NCBI GenBank assembly: GCA_030668425.1
Contig: DAOUTY010000013.1
Span: 1 to 15,947, forward strand
DNA length: 15,947 nucleotides
Source of the DNA: Chloroflexota bacterium
GTDB taxonomy: Bacteria > Chloroflexota > Dehalococcoidia > SZUA-161
Reading direction: 5' to 3'
Below, in pieces: positions 1 through 7,940 of this stretch. The notes below the pieces were generated by a model that was not told the origin of the DNA, did not search any database, and saw only the letters and a program-made list of their open reading frames with translations. The translations under genes and the position numbers were made by a program. The number at the start of each line of letters is the position of its first letter. Position 1 is the stretch's first letter.

Positions 1-218
1 AACTCATTGGGACCGATATCGGATACATTGGTGGAAAGGCCCTGGGATATGAGGAACTGTTCGAGATAGCCGACGCTTCTGGTAACGATGGTTATGGTCT
101 TGTCTGACTTGCCCTCGGTACGGGTATATAGGATGTAGCCCGGTATCAGCCGGGGTAGGTTGATGGCGGGCGTGTGTTTTACCGACCGGGTTATCTTCTG
201 CGAAAGTTGACGAAGCAA
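1..218 (-). CDS. Tyrosine recombinase / integrase, N-terminal part (cut by window edge)
   Basis: About 72 codons are visible; the gene continues past the left edge. The reading frame closes upstream at a TAA just before an AAAGGGGGGAG ribosome binding site, so the only sensible start is TTG at 216-218. The translation contains YILYTRTEGKSDKT followed by GYLEQFLISQGLSTN, then SDIGPNE. This is the pattern of the N-terminal SAM-like core-binding domain of XerC/D-type tyrosine recombinases. The catalytic domain (R..H-x-x-R..Y) would lie outside the window and cannot be checked. The gene runs away from tRNA-Val, with only 53 nt between its start and the tRNA. Its ribosome binding site lies under the -35 box of the tRNA promoter. 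Integrases beside tRNA genes usually mark integrated elements, but here the integrase is on the 5' side of the tRNA rather than the usual 3' side. Family assignment is by eye. Confidence 0.7.
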   Translation of the reverse strand, partial: MLRQLSQKITRSVKHTPAINLPRLIPGYILYTRTEGKSDKTITIVTRSVGYLEQFLISQGLSTNVSDIGPNE

Positions 219-305
219 GCGCTCCCCCCTTTACAATTTTCGTTTTGGGGGCTAAAATAGCTTCGAATCCGGGGCGGTTAGCTCAGTGGTTAGAGCGCTT
301 GCTTC
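212..305. repeat. 13-nt inverted repeat shared by tRNA anticodon arm and integrase start
   Basis: GAAGCAAGCGCTC at 212-224 is the exact reverse complement of GAGCGCTTGCTTC at 293-305. The second copy covers the end of the D-arm and the 5' side of the anticodon stem-loop of tRNA-Val. The first copy covers the end of the ribosome binding site and the TTG start codon of the integrase on the minus strand. Anticodon arms are frequent crossover sites for tyrosine recombinases, so the pair could be related to an attachment site. The inverted rather than direct orientation is unusual and a chance match is not excluded. Confidence 0.6.
230..258 (+). promoter_or_regulatory. Sigma-70-type promoter for tRNA-Val
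   Basis: TTTACA at 230-235 (5/6 match to TTGACA) and TAAAAT at 253-258 (5/6 match to TATAAT) are separated by 17 nt. The predicted start is near 265, a few bases before the mature tRNA 5' end at 272. The -35 box overlaps the integrase ribosome binding site on the other strand. Confidence 0.65.
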
Positions 306-347
306 ACACGCAAGAAGTCACTGGTTCGAATCCAGTACTGCCCACCA
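272..347 (+). tRNA. tRNA-Val (anticodon CAC), CCA encoded
   Basis: The cloverleaf can be drawn by hand. The acceptor stem GGGCGGT (272-278) pairs with ACTGCCC (337-343) with one G-U pair. The D-stem is GCTC/GAGC (281-284/293-296). The anticodon stem CTTGC/GCAAG (298-302/310-314) encloses the loop TTCACAC with anticodon CAC at 305-307. The T-arm ACTGG-TTCGAAT-CCAGT occupies 320-336. The discriminator base is A344 and the CCA end is encoded at 345-347. CAC reads GUG valine codons. The tRNA looks intact, so any integration nearby has not disrupted it. Confidence 0.97.
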
Positions 348-353
348 TACCCT

Positions 354-376
354 ACAGTATCAAGAACCCATGCTGT
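354..376 (+). terminator. Weak intrinsic terminator candidate after tRNA-Val
   Basis: ACAGTAT (354-360) pairs with ATGCTGT (370-376) through seven base pairs with one G-U, around a 9-nt loop. A T-rich run (TTGTCTCTTCTTTGTTG) follows. The stem is AT-rich and the T-tract is interrupted, so this is a modest candidate. No clear terminator is seen for the minus-strand operon that ends at 485; the rest of 377-484 holds nothing I recognise. Confidence 0.3.
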
Positions 377-484
377 TTGTCTCTTCTTTGTTGTACAGTT
401 AGGCGGTTTGTAGTCAGGGGATTCAAAGGCTCTTGGTTGCAGGTCGGGCGACTGTTATTCTTCCTTGGTTTAACGACGATTGCC

Positions 485-1843
485 TTAGCTTGCCATCTCG
501 TCGAGCTTGCTGTCATACGAGTCGATGGCCTTTTCCATCTCCAGTAAATTCTTGGAGGTTACTCCGAATTCCTGTTCCCAGGACTTTCTTCCCACGACCG
601 ATTTGAACCGGTTGAAGCCGTCCTTTGCCCTTTTGGCTGTGATTGCTAATCTCGTGCCGCCGAGCAGAAGGCAGAGGTCAACGCGGTCCGATGTACTGCT
701 TGAGTGAGAAAGCTGGAGTACGCTCCCCTTAAGATGAGGAAAGTTGGCTTTGTTCCATTTGTTGAGTTCTGCTCTTAATGTCTTTTCCTGTAGGGATGAT
801 GCCATCCTGTCAGGCACTTGTACCAGCACGTAGGATAGCATGACGGACTCTTTGTCCACTGGAGCCAGAGGGGACGAGAGTGCACTCTCCAGGATATTCT
901 CTATCCCCCCGAATATCTCGAGGCTGCGACCTATTGCCAAGCAGGGGGTAAAAGCGTGCACTCCCATGGAGCTGCTCATCTTGGCAAGGTAACCAGGGTC
1001 AGCCTCACTGGAACCTCCGTTTGTGATGGCGCCTACCAAGGCTGCGACCATGTGGGATAGAAGAGATTCCCGGGCCAGTTCTTCTCCCATAGTACCCACT
1101 CCTCTAATCTTCATCAACCGATCATAGTCTACGAGGAGGAGGACATCGGCAAGTGGCCCCCGATCGGTCTTAATAAAGCGAGACAGCGAGCAGAATGCAT
1201 TGAAGTGTGCGCCATCGGGTTCATCAGCAGCGGGCATCATCGCAATTACCAGGTTCCTGCTATGAGGGTTTAGGGCTTTGACTCTTAGGAGTATATGTGG
1301 ACTGGCGCCGCTGCCGGTTCCACCACCCAAAGCTGACAGCAGGATAACAGTTTGCTTGGTGGTCGAGGCTCTGATGCCTAATCGGAGCAAGCGGTCGTCC
1401 AGAGCAGGGTCATCGAGGGCTAGGCGCTCACCCAAGCCGTAGTACCCTACCTGTCTGTTTATGGACATAGGAAGGAGGTGCAACGATAGATGTGGGGACT
1501 TGTACTCTTGATTTGAGGGCGGTCGGGATATCGAGTAAGTAGACTGCTGAGACTCACCGGACGACTCGATCATGAGGAACTCCGAGCTTTTCAGAACCTT
1601 ACCCCAGGATTGGTGGAACTCATTGACGAGTTTGCAGCCCTGGTCTCCAATTCCTATGAATACCTTTTCCCTGAGAAACTTTACATGCTGTTCCTCGTCT
1701 GCATATTGGCTGAGCAGAAGCTCCAGCTCCGCCTCATAATCTATGATAGGGAGACCACAGACATAACAACACTCCGAGCCCTCGGGATTCTGGTGGTTGT
1801 TCGGGCAAACAGAAACCTTGTTATCTGAATCTTGGCTAATCAT
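485..1843 (-). CDS. Zinc-ribbon tubulin/FtsZ-superfamily GTPase-like protein (452 aa)
   Basis: Residues 13-29 form a zinc-ribbon-like motif: C13-x3-H17, then C26-x2-CG at 26-30. A tubulin-type nucleotide-binding domain follows. The T1 loop is GIGDQG at 64-69. The T4 signature GGGTGSG at 173-179 is a perfect match to the FtsZ/tubulin phosphate loop. S5 appears as LVIAMMPAADEPDG (198-211) and S6/T6 as ADVLLLVDYDRL (232-243). The C-terminal half keeps strand-like blocks such as SYVLVQVP and VDLCLLLGG. The likely T7 segment, EADPGY (280-285), keeps only one Asp, so GTP hydrolysis may be altered or depend on a partner; this alignment is by eye. It is not FtsZ: it lacks an FtsZ tail and division-gene neighbours. 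The ATG directly follows the TAG of the upstream gene, and an AGGGA lies 9 nt before it. It is the last gene of the six-gene operon. Polymer formation is inferred, not shown. Confidence 0.85.
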   Translation of the reverse strand: MISQDSDNKVSVCPNNHQNPEGSECCYVCGLPIIDYEAELELLLSQYADEEQHVKFLREKVFIGIGDQGCKLVNEFHQSWGKVLKSSEFLMIESSGESQQSTYSISRPPSNQEYKSPHLSLHLLPMSINRQVGYYGLGERLALDDPALDDRLLRLGIRASTTKQTVILLSALGGGTGSGASPHILLRVKALNPHSRNLVIAMMPAADEPDGAHFNAFCSLSRFIKTDRGPLADVLLLVDYDRLMKIRGVGTMGEELARESLLSHMVAALVGAITNGGSSEADPGYLAKMSSSMGVHAFTPCLAIGRSLEIFGGIENILESALSSPLAPVDKESVMLSYVLVQVPDRMASSLQEKTLRAELNKWNKANFPHLKGSVLQLSHSSSTSDRVDLCLLLGGTRLAITAKRAKDGFNRFKSVVGRKSWEQEFGVTSKNLLEMEKAIDSYDSKLDEMAS

Positions 1844-2818
1844 CTAAGCTGTCCCTGTGTTGATCTTCAGCCACGTTTCCAAGTTCTGCGCCGCCGATTC
1901 TACGGAATCAGCGATACTGGACGTATCTTGTCCAACTGAACTTTCTAGCTGTGACCCCATGGATATTCTGTCCGCCAGGATAGATAGGAGCGTAACCAAA
2001 CGCGGTAGAGAGTCCTCAATCTTCTCGGTTTCACCTGACTCTTGCCATAACGAGAGGAGCCTGCGCCTGCCAGCGAAGAGAAAAATGTATCGCATATCCA
2101 GCCAAGTCAGCCCGATTTGACTCTCTAGAGCAAATTCCTGCCACTCCGCGTCAGGGGGAAGGTCGTTTTGCAATGAGGTACCAATGGACTCAATGGTGGC
2201 TACTACGCTTCGTAGTACCAGAGCCGTGTCACGGGTGGATACTGTATCGGCAAGCGCGTGAACTTGGTCAGTGATATCAATCCCGCATTCCAATGTGAGC
2301 ACCTTGGCTGTTTCTCTAGCTTTATTGATAGAGGCATCCACTGTATCCCAATCTTCGTCACGGAGGTCACGAACAATCTGTGATAGCAGTCCTACAATGC
2401 CCCATACGTGGTAGGCGGTTTTCCAGAGGAAAGACTGATAGCAAGCCCTTCGCTCTTGCAGTTCGGCTACTTGTCTCAGTATCCTGAGTTTCTTGGTTAG
2501 GGCTCTGCAGAGGGAAGTGGCGGCGTCGCCTTCGGGTAGGTTTAGCGTACTGACCACGCGTTCGCCGTTTTCATCTAGCCATTCAAGGACAAGGGTGTTT
2601 GAGGTATCCTTGACTCTGGCCGAGTAGACCTCTCCGAGGTCTACTGAGAACTCCAAACGGGGTGGAGATAAAAGGCTGCTCCTGTGCTCAAACTCGATAC
2701 GCCTGTCGGTGAGTGAGAGCTTGCCCTTGCCTACATTATCCAATTTGACGTTCTTGAGTTCGGCAAGCAGTTTCTCCTCTTCAAGATCAGTCGTTATATC
2801 ATCATGGTTGGTATTCAC
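1844..2818 (-). CDS. Unknown protein with possible PH-like N-terminus and helical C-terminus (324 aa)
   Basis: I do not recognise a named family. Residues ~20-112 alternate short beta-like segments and turns (GKGKLSLTDRRIEFEHRSS, LEFSVDLGEVYSARVKD, TLVLEWLDENGERVVSTLN) and end in an amphipathic helix. This resembles the layout of PH/GRAM-like domains, but the resemblance is only by pattern. Residues ~113-320 are almost entirely helical with no transmembrane segment or signal peptide, so the protein is probably cytoplasmic or peripheral to the membrane. It starts with GTG at 2816-2818, sharing a GTGA overlap with the stop of the 790-aa membrane protein, and its own stop abuts the ATG of the short tubulin-like protein. 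This placement suggests translational coupling and a role as an adaptor between the membrane protein and the tubulin-like protein. That role is inference from gene order. Confidence 0.75.
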   Translation of the reverse strand: MNTNHDDITTDLEEEKLLAELKNVKLDNVGKGKLSLTDRRIEFEHRSSLLSPPRLEFSVDLGEVYSARVKDTSNTLVLEWLDENGERVVSTLNLPEGDAATSLCRALTKKLRILRQVAELQERRACYQSFLWKTAYHVWGIVGLLSQIVRDLRDEDWDTVDASINKARETAKVLTLECGIDITDQVHALADTVSTRDTALVLRSVVATIESIGTSLQNDLPPDAEWQEFALESQIGLTWLDMRYIFLFAGRRRLLSLWQESGETEKIEDSLPRLVTLLSILADRISMGSQLESSVGQDTSSIADSVESAAQNLETWLKINTGTA

Positions 2819-5187
2819 GGCGATATCTCATCTTGACTTGTTCCATTGCTGGTGCTGTGCTTGAGCACTCCCGATTTAGGATCAAATGTTACCTCGCTTG
2901 AGTGCTTTGCCGCATACAGTTTCAGATATTCCTGAGCATATTTCAGTTTTACGGGAAGGTCCCTGCCCGCTACTCCTGCGTTTATTGTTAGCTTCTCCTG
3001 GAGTATGTACTCTATATTTGGGTAGTTTATGAGGAACTCATTGGCCTGGCTATATTGTTTGATTGCTTTCGCCTGATGCTCCACTGCTTGCACGGCCTTC
3101 TCGATTGCATTGAACCGGGCGCTTATAGTGGGTTCAGAAGGTATATGTTCGATTGAGGATAGAAGCTGCTGCACCTCACTAACAGCATGGCTATTTTTCC
3201 CCCAGTTGTATTTCGCTGGGCATCTTCTGTCATTATCCGTCTCCATGCTGTTTATCCGTTGGCTAAGCTCTCTCACAGTATTCGTAGCCAGGTCGACCAG
3301 TTTACGGCTCTGCTCAACTATGCTGATGATGTCGGCGAGAGTTCTGGAGTTCTGCACTGACCTGACTATGGCGTCAAGTTCAGCGACAGTGTCATTGTAT
3401 TTTGCTAGTGTGTTCGAATCTCCGATTGTCTCTACTACAGGTATCAGGCGGGAGGTCACAACCTCCCTGAAGCTATTGGCCATAGCAACGACCCTGCCAG
3501 CTAATTCAATAATGGAGCCCTCTATCCTGCCATCGATGATTTTCAGGTCCTCTGCGATGGTTTGTGCTGCTTCTTCGAATCTGCCTTGGTCGAGGAATCC
3601 ATGGCCTATATCGATTGTGGTGAGCGAGAACTCGGGGTCGATCTCGTCTTTGATAGTGCTGGCTACTGTATCTCCTGCTGAGATTAACTTGTCTGCGAGT
3701 TCTTCAAAGGCTTTATTCAACCTTTCTTGTTCCATAAGGGCCTTGTCGTAGTCTCGCTCCTGCGATGAAGGCGAAAGTTCCTGAATGATATCTTGGAGGT
3801 CAGGGATGCCGAGGGCGAGGGCTTCATTAACTGTACTCTTGTAGGTGTGGCTGGACTCTTCGAGATGGTTGAATAGTTTGGTCTCTAATTGGAGCTGCAG
3901 CTTGGGGAGTTGCGATAACATGTCGCAGAACTCATTGTAGCTTAGCTCCAGCCTCGAAAGCCCCATAGCACTGACGCTCTCGAGAGTGAGCGCTACCTTC
4001 TCCTCGCATTGGGCGATGGCAGCTTTCTCATCCGCCAAGTTGTTGTTGGGGCACACATAGGCTACCTGCTGCAGGCGTTTCTTGGCATCGTCAAGAAGTT
4101 CATAAAGGTCTAGAGAAAGCATAGCCAGATCGCTTCTAAGCTCCACCTTTATGTGGCGGCGGCGCAACCAAGTCTCCATGATGATAGCAGCAACGCCCAG
4201 GGCAAGCATTAGTCCAACTAGGAGCGCAATATCGTTCCAAGTAGCAAAACCTGTGTGATAGCCAAGGGGCTTTGCCAATAGCTGCAAGGGCACCAGGAAC
4301 GTTAGCGCGACGGCTAGTACCAAAATAAGAGGTGCTAGGCCGCGAAGTAGTACGCCTGTTTCCCTGAATCGGGTTGCGGTGTTGACAATCGCTGGAGTAA
4401 TTACAACTGCAACCAGCATAGTCAGAATCAGCGCGATACCGCCCCACCCCTCAACGAAATACGAGGGGAAGCCAGGGAAACCATTGAAGCTGTTATTAAT
4501 CTGCCCTTCGAATGCACTTTTCAGTGAGCTTAGATCGAGGTTACTCAGGTATGGCTGCTGGGCATAGTCAACAGAGAGAAAGAGAGGAATGGTCTCGCCT
4601 TGTGCAGCAGAGGTATCTGCCAGGACGAGAAAGGGTATGTAGAAGGTCAGGAAGATGAATAGACCCCAGGCCCCGCCAACCAGCGACCCTCTCAGTTGGA
4701 GCAGGGTAATGCCTGCGAGCAGCGGTAAGGCGAGGTAAAAGTAGGGGGTCAGCATGAGAACGGCTGCTGCTGCGCCTACAGCACAGCTTAGCGATGCGCC
4801 GGGCAGTCTGCTTAGGCCAAATGGAAGCACTACGGCTATCGAGACCAAGATTCCAAGCATCCATATGGTAACGCCCAGTTGATATGAATATGCAGGAGCT
4901 GCGAACAGCAACATCAAGAACAGCGCTACTGCAGGCCAGCGATAGGCAATGACAGCGGGTATCAGCGCTAGGAAGACCGCCATTGTCGGCGGATAAAAGG
5001 GCATCAAGTAGTAGACAATCAGGGAAGATGCAAGAAAGATGGCGGCTATTGTGACTTTGCCTAGCAGGGCTCTGAATGACTCCTCGTCGCTCCCGACCTG
5101 ACACTGCTGGCGCAGTAACCCTTCGTCAAATGAACCCTCTTCTGTTTGCAGATATGACGAGATAGTTTCCATCCTACTTCTGCCCAC
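2815..5187 (-). CDS. Polytopic membrane protein with long helical cytoplasmic tail (790 aa)
   Basis: No known family is recognised. After a polar N-terminus of ~40 residues there are about nine or ten hydrophobic segments between residues 43 and 340, including ~43-65, 68-83, 105-123, 131-165, 172-190, 249-270, 281-303 and 319-338. Segments at 172-190 and 249-270 are separated by a ~60-residue polar loop. The last segment is followed by RRRHIK, a positive-inside signal placing the tail in the cytoplasm. Residues ~345-720 are helix-rich with heptad-like stretches. The C-terminus has a distinct tyrosine-rich block (NYPNIEYILQEKL, LKYAQEYLKLYAA). The long open frame begins with GTG at 5185-5187, but an ATG at 5170-5172 (Met6) is an equally likely start; neither has a convincing ribosome binding site. 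It sits 34 nt after the 904-aa tubulin-like gene. A membrane anchor or platform for the filament proteins is the natural inference. Confidence 0.85.
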   Translation of the reverse strand: MGRSRMETISSYLQTEEGSFDEGLLRQQCQVGSDEESFRALLGKVTIAAIFLASSLIVYYLMPFYPPTMAVFLALIPAVIAYRWPAVALFLMLLFAAPAYSYQLGVTIWMLGILVSIAVVLPFGLSRLPGASLSCAVGAAAAVLMLTPYFYLALPLLAGITLLQLRGSLVGGAWGLFIFLTFYIPFLVLADTSAAQGETIPLFLSVDYAQQPYLSNLDLSSLKSAFEGQINNSFNGFPGFPSYFVEGWGGIALILTMLVAVVITPAIVNTATRFRETGVLLRGLAPLILVLAVALTFLVPLQLLAKPLGYHTGFATWNDIALLVGLMLALGVAAIIMETWLRRRHIKVELRSDLAMLSLDLYELLDDAKKRLQQVAYVCPNNNLADEKAAIAQCEEKVALTLESVSAMGLSRLELSYNEFCDMLSQLPKLQLQLETKLFNHLEESSHTYKSTVNEALALGIPDLQDIIQELSPSSQERDYDKALMEQERLNKAFEELADKLISAGDTVASTIKDEIDPEFSLTTIDIGHGFLDQGRFEEAAQTIAEDLKIIDGRIEGSIIELAGRVVAMANSFREVVTSRLIPVVETIGDSNTLAKYNDTVAELDAIVRSVQNSRTLADIISIVEQSRKLVDLATNTVRELSQRINSMETDNDRRCPAKYNWGKNSHAVSEVQQLLSSIEHIPSEPTISARFNAIEKAVQAVEHQAKAIKQYSQANEFLINYPNIEYILQEKLTINAGVAGRDLPVKLKYAQEYLKLYAAKHSSEVTFDPKSGVLKHSTSNGTSQDEISP

Positions 5188-5221
5188 GGTTTACGCACTG
5201 AGAATACGATGGTGACGCCTC

Positions 5222-7936
5222 TCACCGCTCAGCTTTAATAGTATCCCCCGGGGTATTTTCAGCGGGTTCACTTTCCGCAACAACGTCTACGCCATGTTCC
5301 AACAAGAATGAATGTGACAGCGCCTTCTCCTCCGCTGTGGCGTGTTCATATATATGCTTCATCTCACCGTAACATTCGAGGAACTGGGGCTCTGCCTTGG
5401 CTGAGATTACCATGAACCTCACTGTCCAGGGATCGGTAGAATCAATCTCTCTGATAGCGATACTTCTTGACGCATCTTCCTTCACATAGCCAGACAACGT
5501 GGCCCTGACGTCCGCTGTCAGGTCGTGGTCCCAGATACCGCGGGGTGACACCACTGCGAACCAGATGTAGTCTGTCCTGTACTCCGAGGTGAGTCCCATT
5601 ACACCTGGAATTCTGAAGATACCGAGTACGCTTGACAGGTATTCTCTCAGGTTATCTTTGTCAATTATCTCTCTGAGGATGTTCTCATTGGACAGGGAGG
5701 CCTCATCCTCCATCAGTATCCTCTGCATAAGTTTCAACTGGACATCCTCGGTTAGTTCTGCAGTTCGGTCATAGAATCCCTTGTCCTTAACCATCTCGTT
5801 CATCTTTTCATAGTGGAGGTCGGATGTCTCGGATATGGCTGTCAGCAGCTTCCGGTAATCGGAATTGACCTCGAACCTTCTCTCTATGCTTGAATATTCG
5901 GCCAGTTTACCCTGAACATGGCGCAACTCGTCGCTTACTGAGCGAATATCCTCGTCCACTAACGCCAAAGAATGGTCTAACTTCCTTCCTTTATCATCCC
6001 AGAGCTTCTTCTTGCCCCCAGAGAGAAAACCTAGCTTGATGTTGTGCATCTCTCTGCCAGCACGGCTTTGCTCAACCTGCTTGCTTTTACGATTGAGTTC
6101 AAGGTTATCGAGGCTGGATGTGAGGTTCGATATCTCCTCTTCCAATACTCTCTTTACTCGACGGCAGTTGACCAGTTGAGAATCTATGCTTTTCAGTTGG
6201 ATATTTAAGGGGGTGAACATTGATGACAGCAGGGAGAACAGAACTACAAGCTCGGGGTTTATGATTCGTTCGACCTTTGTCAACGCAGCCTGCTGGATCT
6301 CAGTCTTCTCGCTCTTTTGGAGTTGTTTCTGCAGCTTATCGGCCATCTTCTTGGTCTCAAGGTATAACCTGAGGCTGCCGAGATAGTCCCTTATCATGAT
6401 CGCAAGCTCAGCAACGTCATTGACCAGCTGCACCTCCTTGGCGGTCAACTGCTGGGCGCTGGGCAGGCTATCCCTCAGATTATCCAGGATGTCATCCACT
6501 TCAGCCAAGAATTCTCTGTAATTCTTGGAGATGCAGCCTCCGAGCGCAATGAGCATTGATGCCTGATTGCGTATCATTGCCTCTACTGTCCCCTCGGGCG
6601 CGTCCAGGCCTATAGCCATAAGTGGTCGCCCCAGTTCGTTGACCTGTGTTTTGATGGGATCGTCCACACCCCTCAGGTGCATTATGTATTCTGTCTCCAC
6701 AGAACGGTCGGCGTTAATCAGGCTGTCTACCACTTCGTCGAAATTGTCGGCGCTGTACTTGCCTGACTCTATCAGTAGGTGACGATAGACGTCTCTCAGG
6801 TCCTGGTAGCAGATGTCTATAATTTTGTTCACGCCACCGGTTTCTGTCGCATGAGTTCCCCCATAGACCTCTTTTTTCTCACGCCTAAGTGCCCGGACTT
6901 TATCCAGCCGATCCAGATATATCTTGGTTAGCTCTATGAACTCAGTTACAGGGTAGCTTACCCTTAGCGTGGACAGCACATGGAGCCATTTGCCCTCCAT
7001 ATCGATGTTCGAACCTATGTTGCTAAGTAGGTCGGCGAGATCAAAGCTGAGAGAGTTTAACAGAACATCGACGATGGCATCGTCAATGATGTGTTTGGCA
7101 TCGATCAGACTGGCAGTTTTGCTATAAGCCGGCCCCAAGGGCATGACGAGAAAGGCGCTGAAGGGGTTTTCGTAAGTACTGCCAAATCGTTTGATTATGT
7201 TGGCGTTGTTACGCTTGTCAACGGCCAGGCCGTTTTCAAGGAGTGCGCTGTAGGCCGAGGTCCCTTTGGCGGGAGGGTCATCCCCAACGCATGGGAGAAT
7301 GCACAAGCCGATTATGGGCACTCCACTGCCCATCCTCTTCCTTAAATGCCTGGTGAAATCGAGGACCATGCCGCTGCCGCTGCCACCACCCAGCCCGTAA
7401 ATGACGAAAACGACAGGCTGGATTGTGGACGTGAACAGATGTTCCTTAAAGCTGTCCATGTAGTTATCCAACAATCTCAAATGGTGGTAGTTGAGACCGT
7501 AAATGGCCTTGGAAAGAGCCCTCCTCCGTCCCACTCCTCCCGCTAGTGGCGGTATATCCATGGATGATGCCAGCCAGGGCTGGTAATCTTTGGGCGGGGT
7601 AACCCCTTCTCGCTTCAGATACTGGGGATATTTGCTGATGAAATCGAACATGCTTTCGGTGGTCGGGTATTTAACTGACTTGGCAATGATAGAGATTTTG
7701 TCGGAAGGAATGCCCTCCTCTTTGAGTTGCTCTGAAAGATCTCTAGCTGAGAACTCAAGGCTCTGGATGTCGTGATCCGCTACGTCAATGGCCAAGCAGG
7801 ATATCCGAATTCCTTCTCTCTTGAGGAGGGGTATGAGTTCCCTGCGGTTGTTTATGAATGCTTCTACTATGTTGACACCTGCTCCACCCAAGCCTATAAG
7901 TTGTATAGCTGAATTATAGCTTCTGACATGAGCCAT
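5222..7936 (-). CDS. Large tubulin/FtsZ-superfamily protein with coiled coil (904 aa)
   Basis: The N-terminal ~330 residues are a tubulin-type GTP-binding domain. T1 is GLGGAG at 15-20 within IQLIGLGGAGVNIVEAF. T4 is GGGSGSG at 183-189. S5 is VPIIGLCILPC (206-216), and S6 is SAFLVMPLGP. A helix-7-like segment leads to a T7-like loop NIDMEG (310-315), which keeps the Asn and first Asp of the FtsZ NxDxxD motif but not the second Asp. Residues ~470-720 are charged and coiled-coil-like. Residues ~730-880 form a separate alpha/beta-looking domain (GIFRIPGVMGL, IWFAVVSPRG, RFMVISAK). The C-terminal ~20 residues are acidic and probably disordered. The length far exceeds FtsZ (~380 aa) and matches the large 'tubulin-like' proteins (Pfam Tubulin_2 type) found in various bacteria. 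A strong GGGAGGTGA ribosome binding site overlaps the stop of the upstream gene, 4 nt before the ATG. Predicted cytoplasmic. Confidence 0.9.
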   Translation of the reverse strand: MAHVRSYNSAIQLIGLGGAGVNIVEAFINNRRELIPLLKREGIRISCLAIDVADHDIQSLEFSARDLSEQLKEEGIPSDKISIIAKSVKYPTTESMFDFISKYPQYLKREGVTPPKDYQPWLASSMDIPPLAGGVGRRRALSKAIYGLNYHHLRLLDNYMDSFKEHLFTSTIQPVVFVIYGLGGGSGSGMVLDFTRHLRKRMGSGVPIIGLCILPCVGDDPPAKGTSAYSALLENGLAVDKRNNANIIKRFGSTYENPFSAFLVMPLGPAYSKTASLIDAKHIIDDAIVDVLLNSLSFDLADLLSNIGSNIDMEGKWLHVLSTLRVSYPVTEFIELTKIYLDRLDKVRALRREKKEVYGGTHATETGGVNKIIDICYQDLRDVYRHLLIESGKYSADNFDEVVDSLINADRSVETEYIMHLRGVDDPIKTQVNELGRPLMAIGLDAPEGTVEAMIRNQASMLIALGGCISKNYREFLAEVDDILDNLRDSLPSAQQLTAKEVQLVNDVAELAIMIRDYLGSLRLYLETKKMADKLQKQLQKSEKTEIQQAALTKVERIINPELVVLFSLLSSMFTPLNIQLKSIDSQLVNCRRVKRVLEEEISNLTSSLDNLELNRKSKQVEQSRAGREMHNIKLGFLSGGKKKLWDDKGRKLDHSLALVDEDIRSVSDELRHVQGKLAEYSSIERRFEVNSDYRKLLTAISETSDLHYEKMNEMVKDKGFYDRTAELTEDVQLKLMQRILMEDEASLSNENILREIIDKDNLREYLSSVLGIFRIPGVMGLTSEYRTDYIWFAVVSPRGIWDHDLTADVRATLSGYVKEDASRSIAIREIDSTDPWTVRFMVISAKAEPQFLECYGEMKHIYEHATAEEKALSHSFLLEHGVDVVAESEPAENTPGDTIKAER

Positions 7937-7940
7937 ACGG

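Noticed and set aside
245..547. 100-aa plus-strand ORF starting just before tRNA-Val
   Set aside because: It is a chance reading through the tRNA gene (the familiar RLAQWLERLL...TGSNPV translation of tRNA sequence) and then through intergenic DNA and the 3' end of a minus-strand gene.
3110..3751. 213-aa plus-strand ORF antisense to the 790-aa membrane protein
   Set aside because: It lies wholly inside a well-supported gene, has serine/leucine-rich antisense composition, no ribosome binding site context and no recognisable domain.
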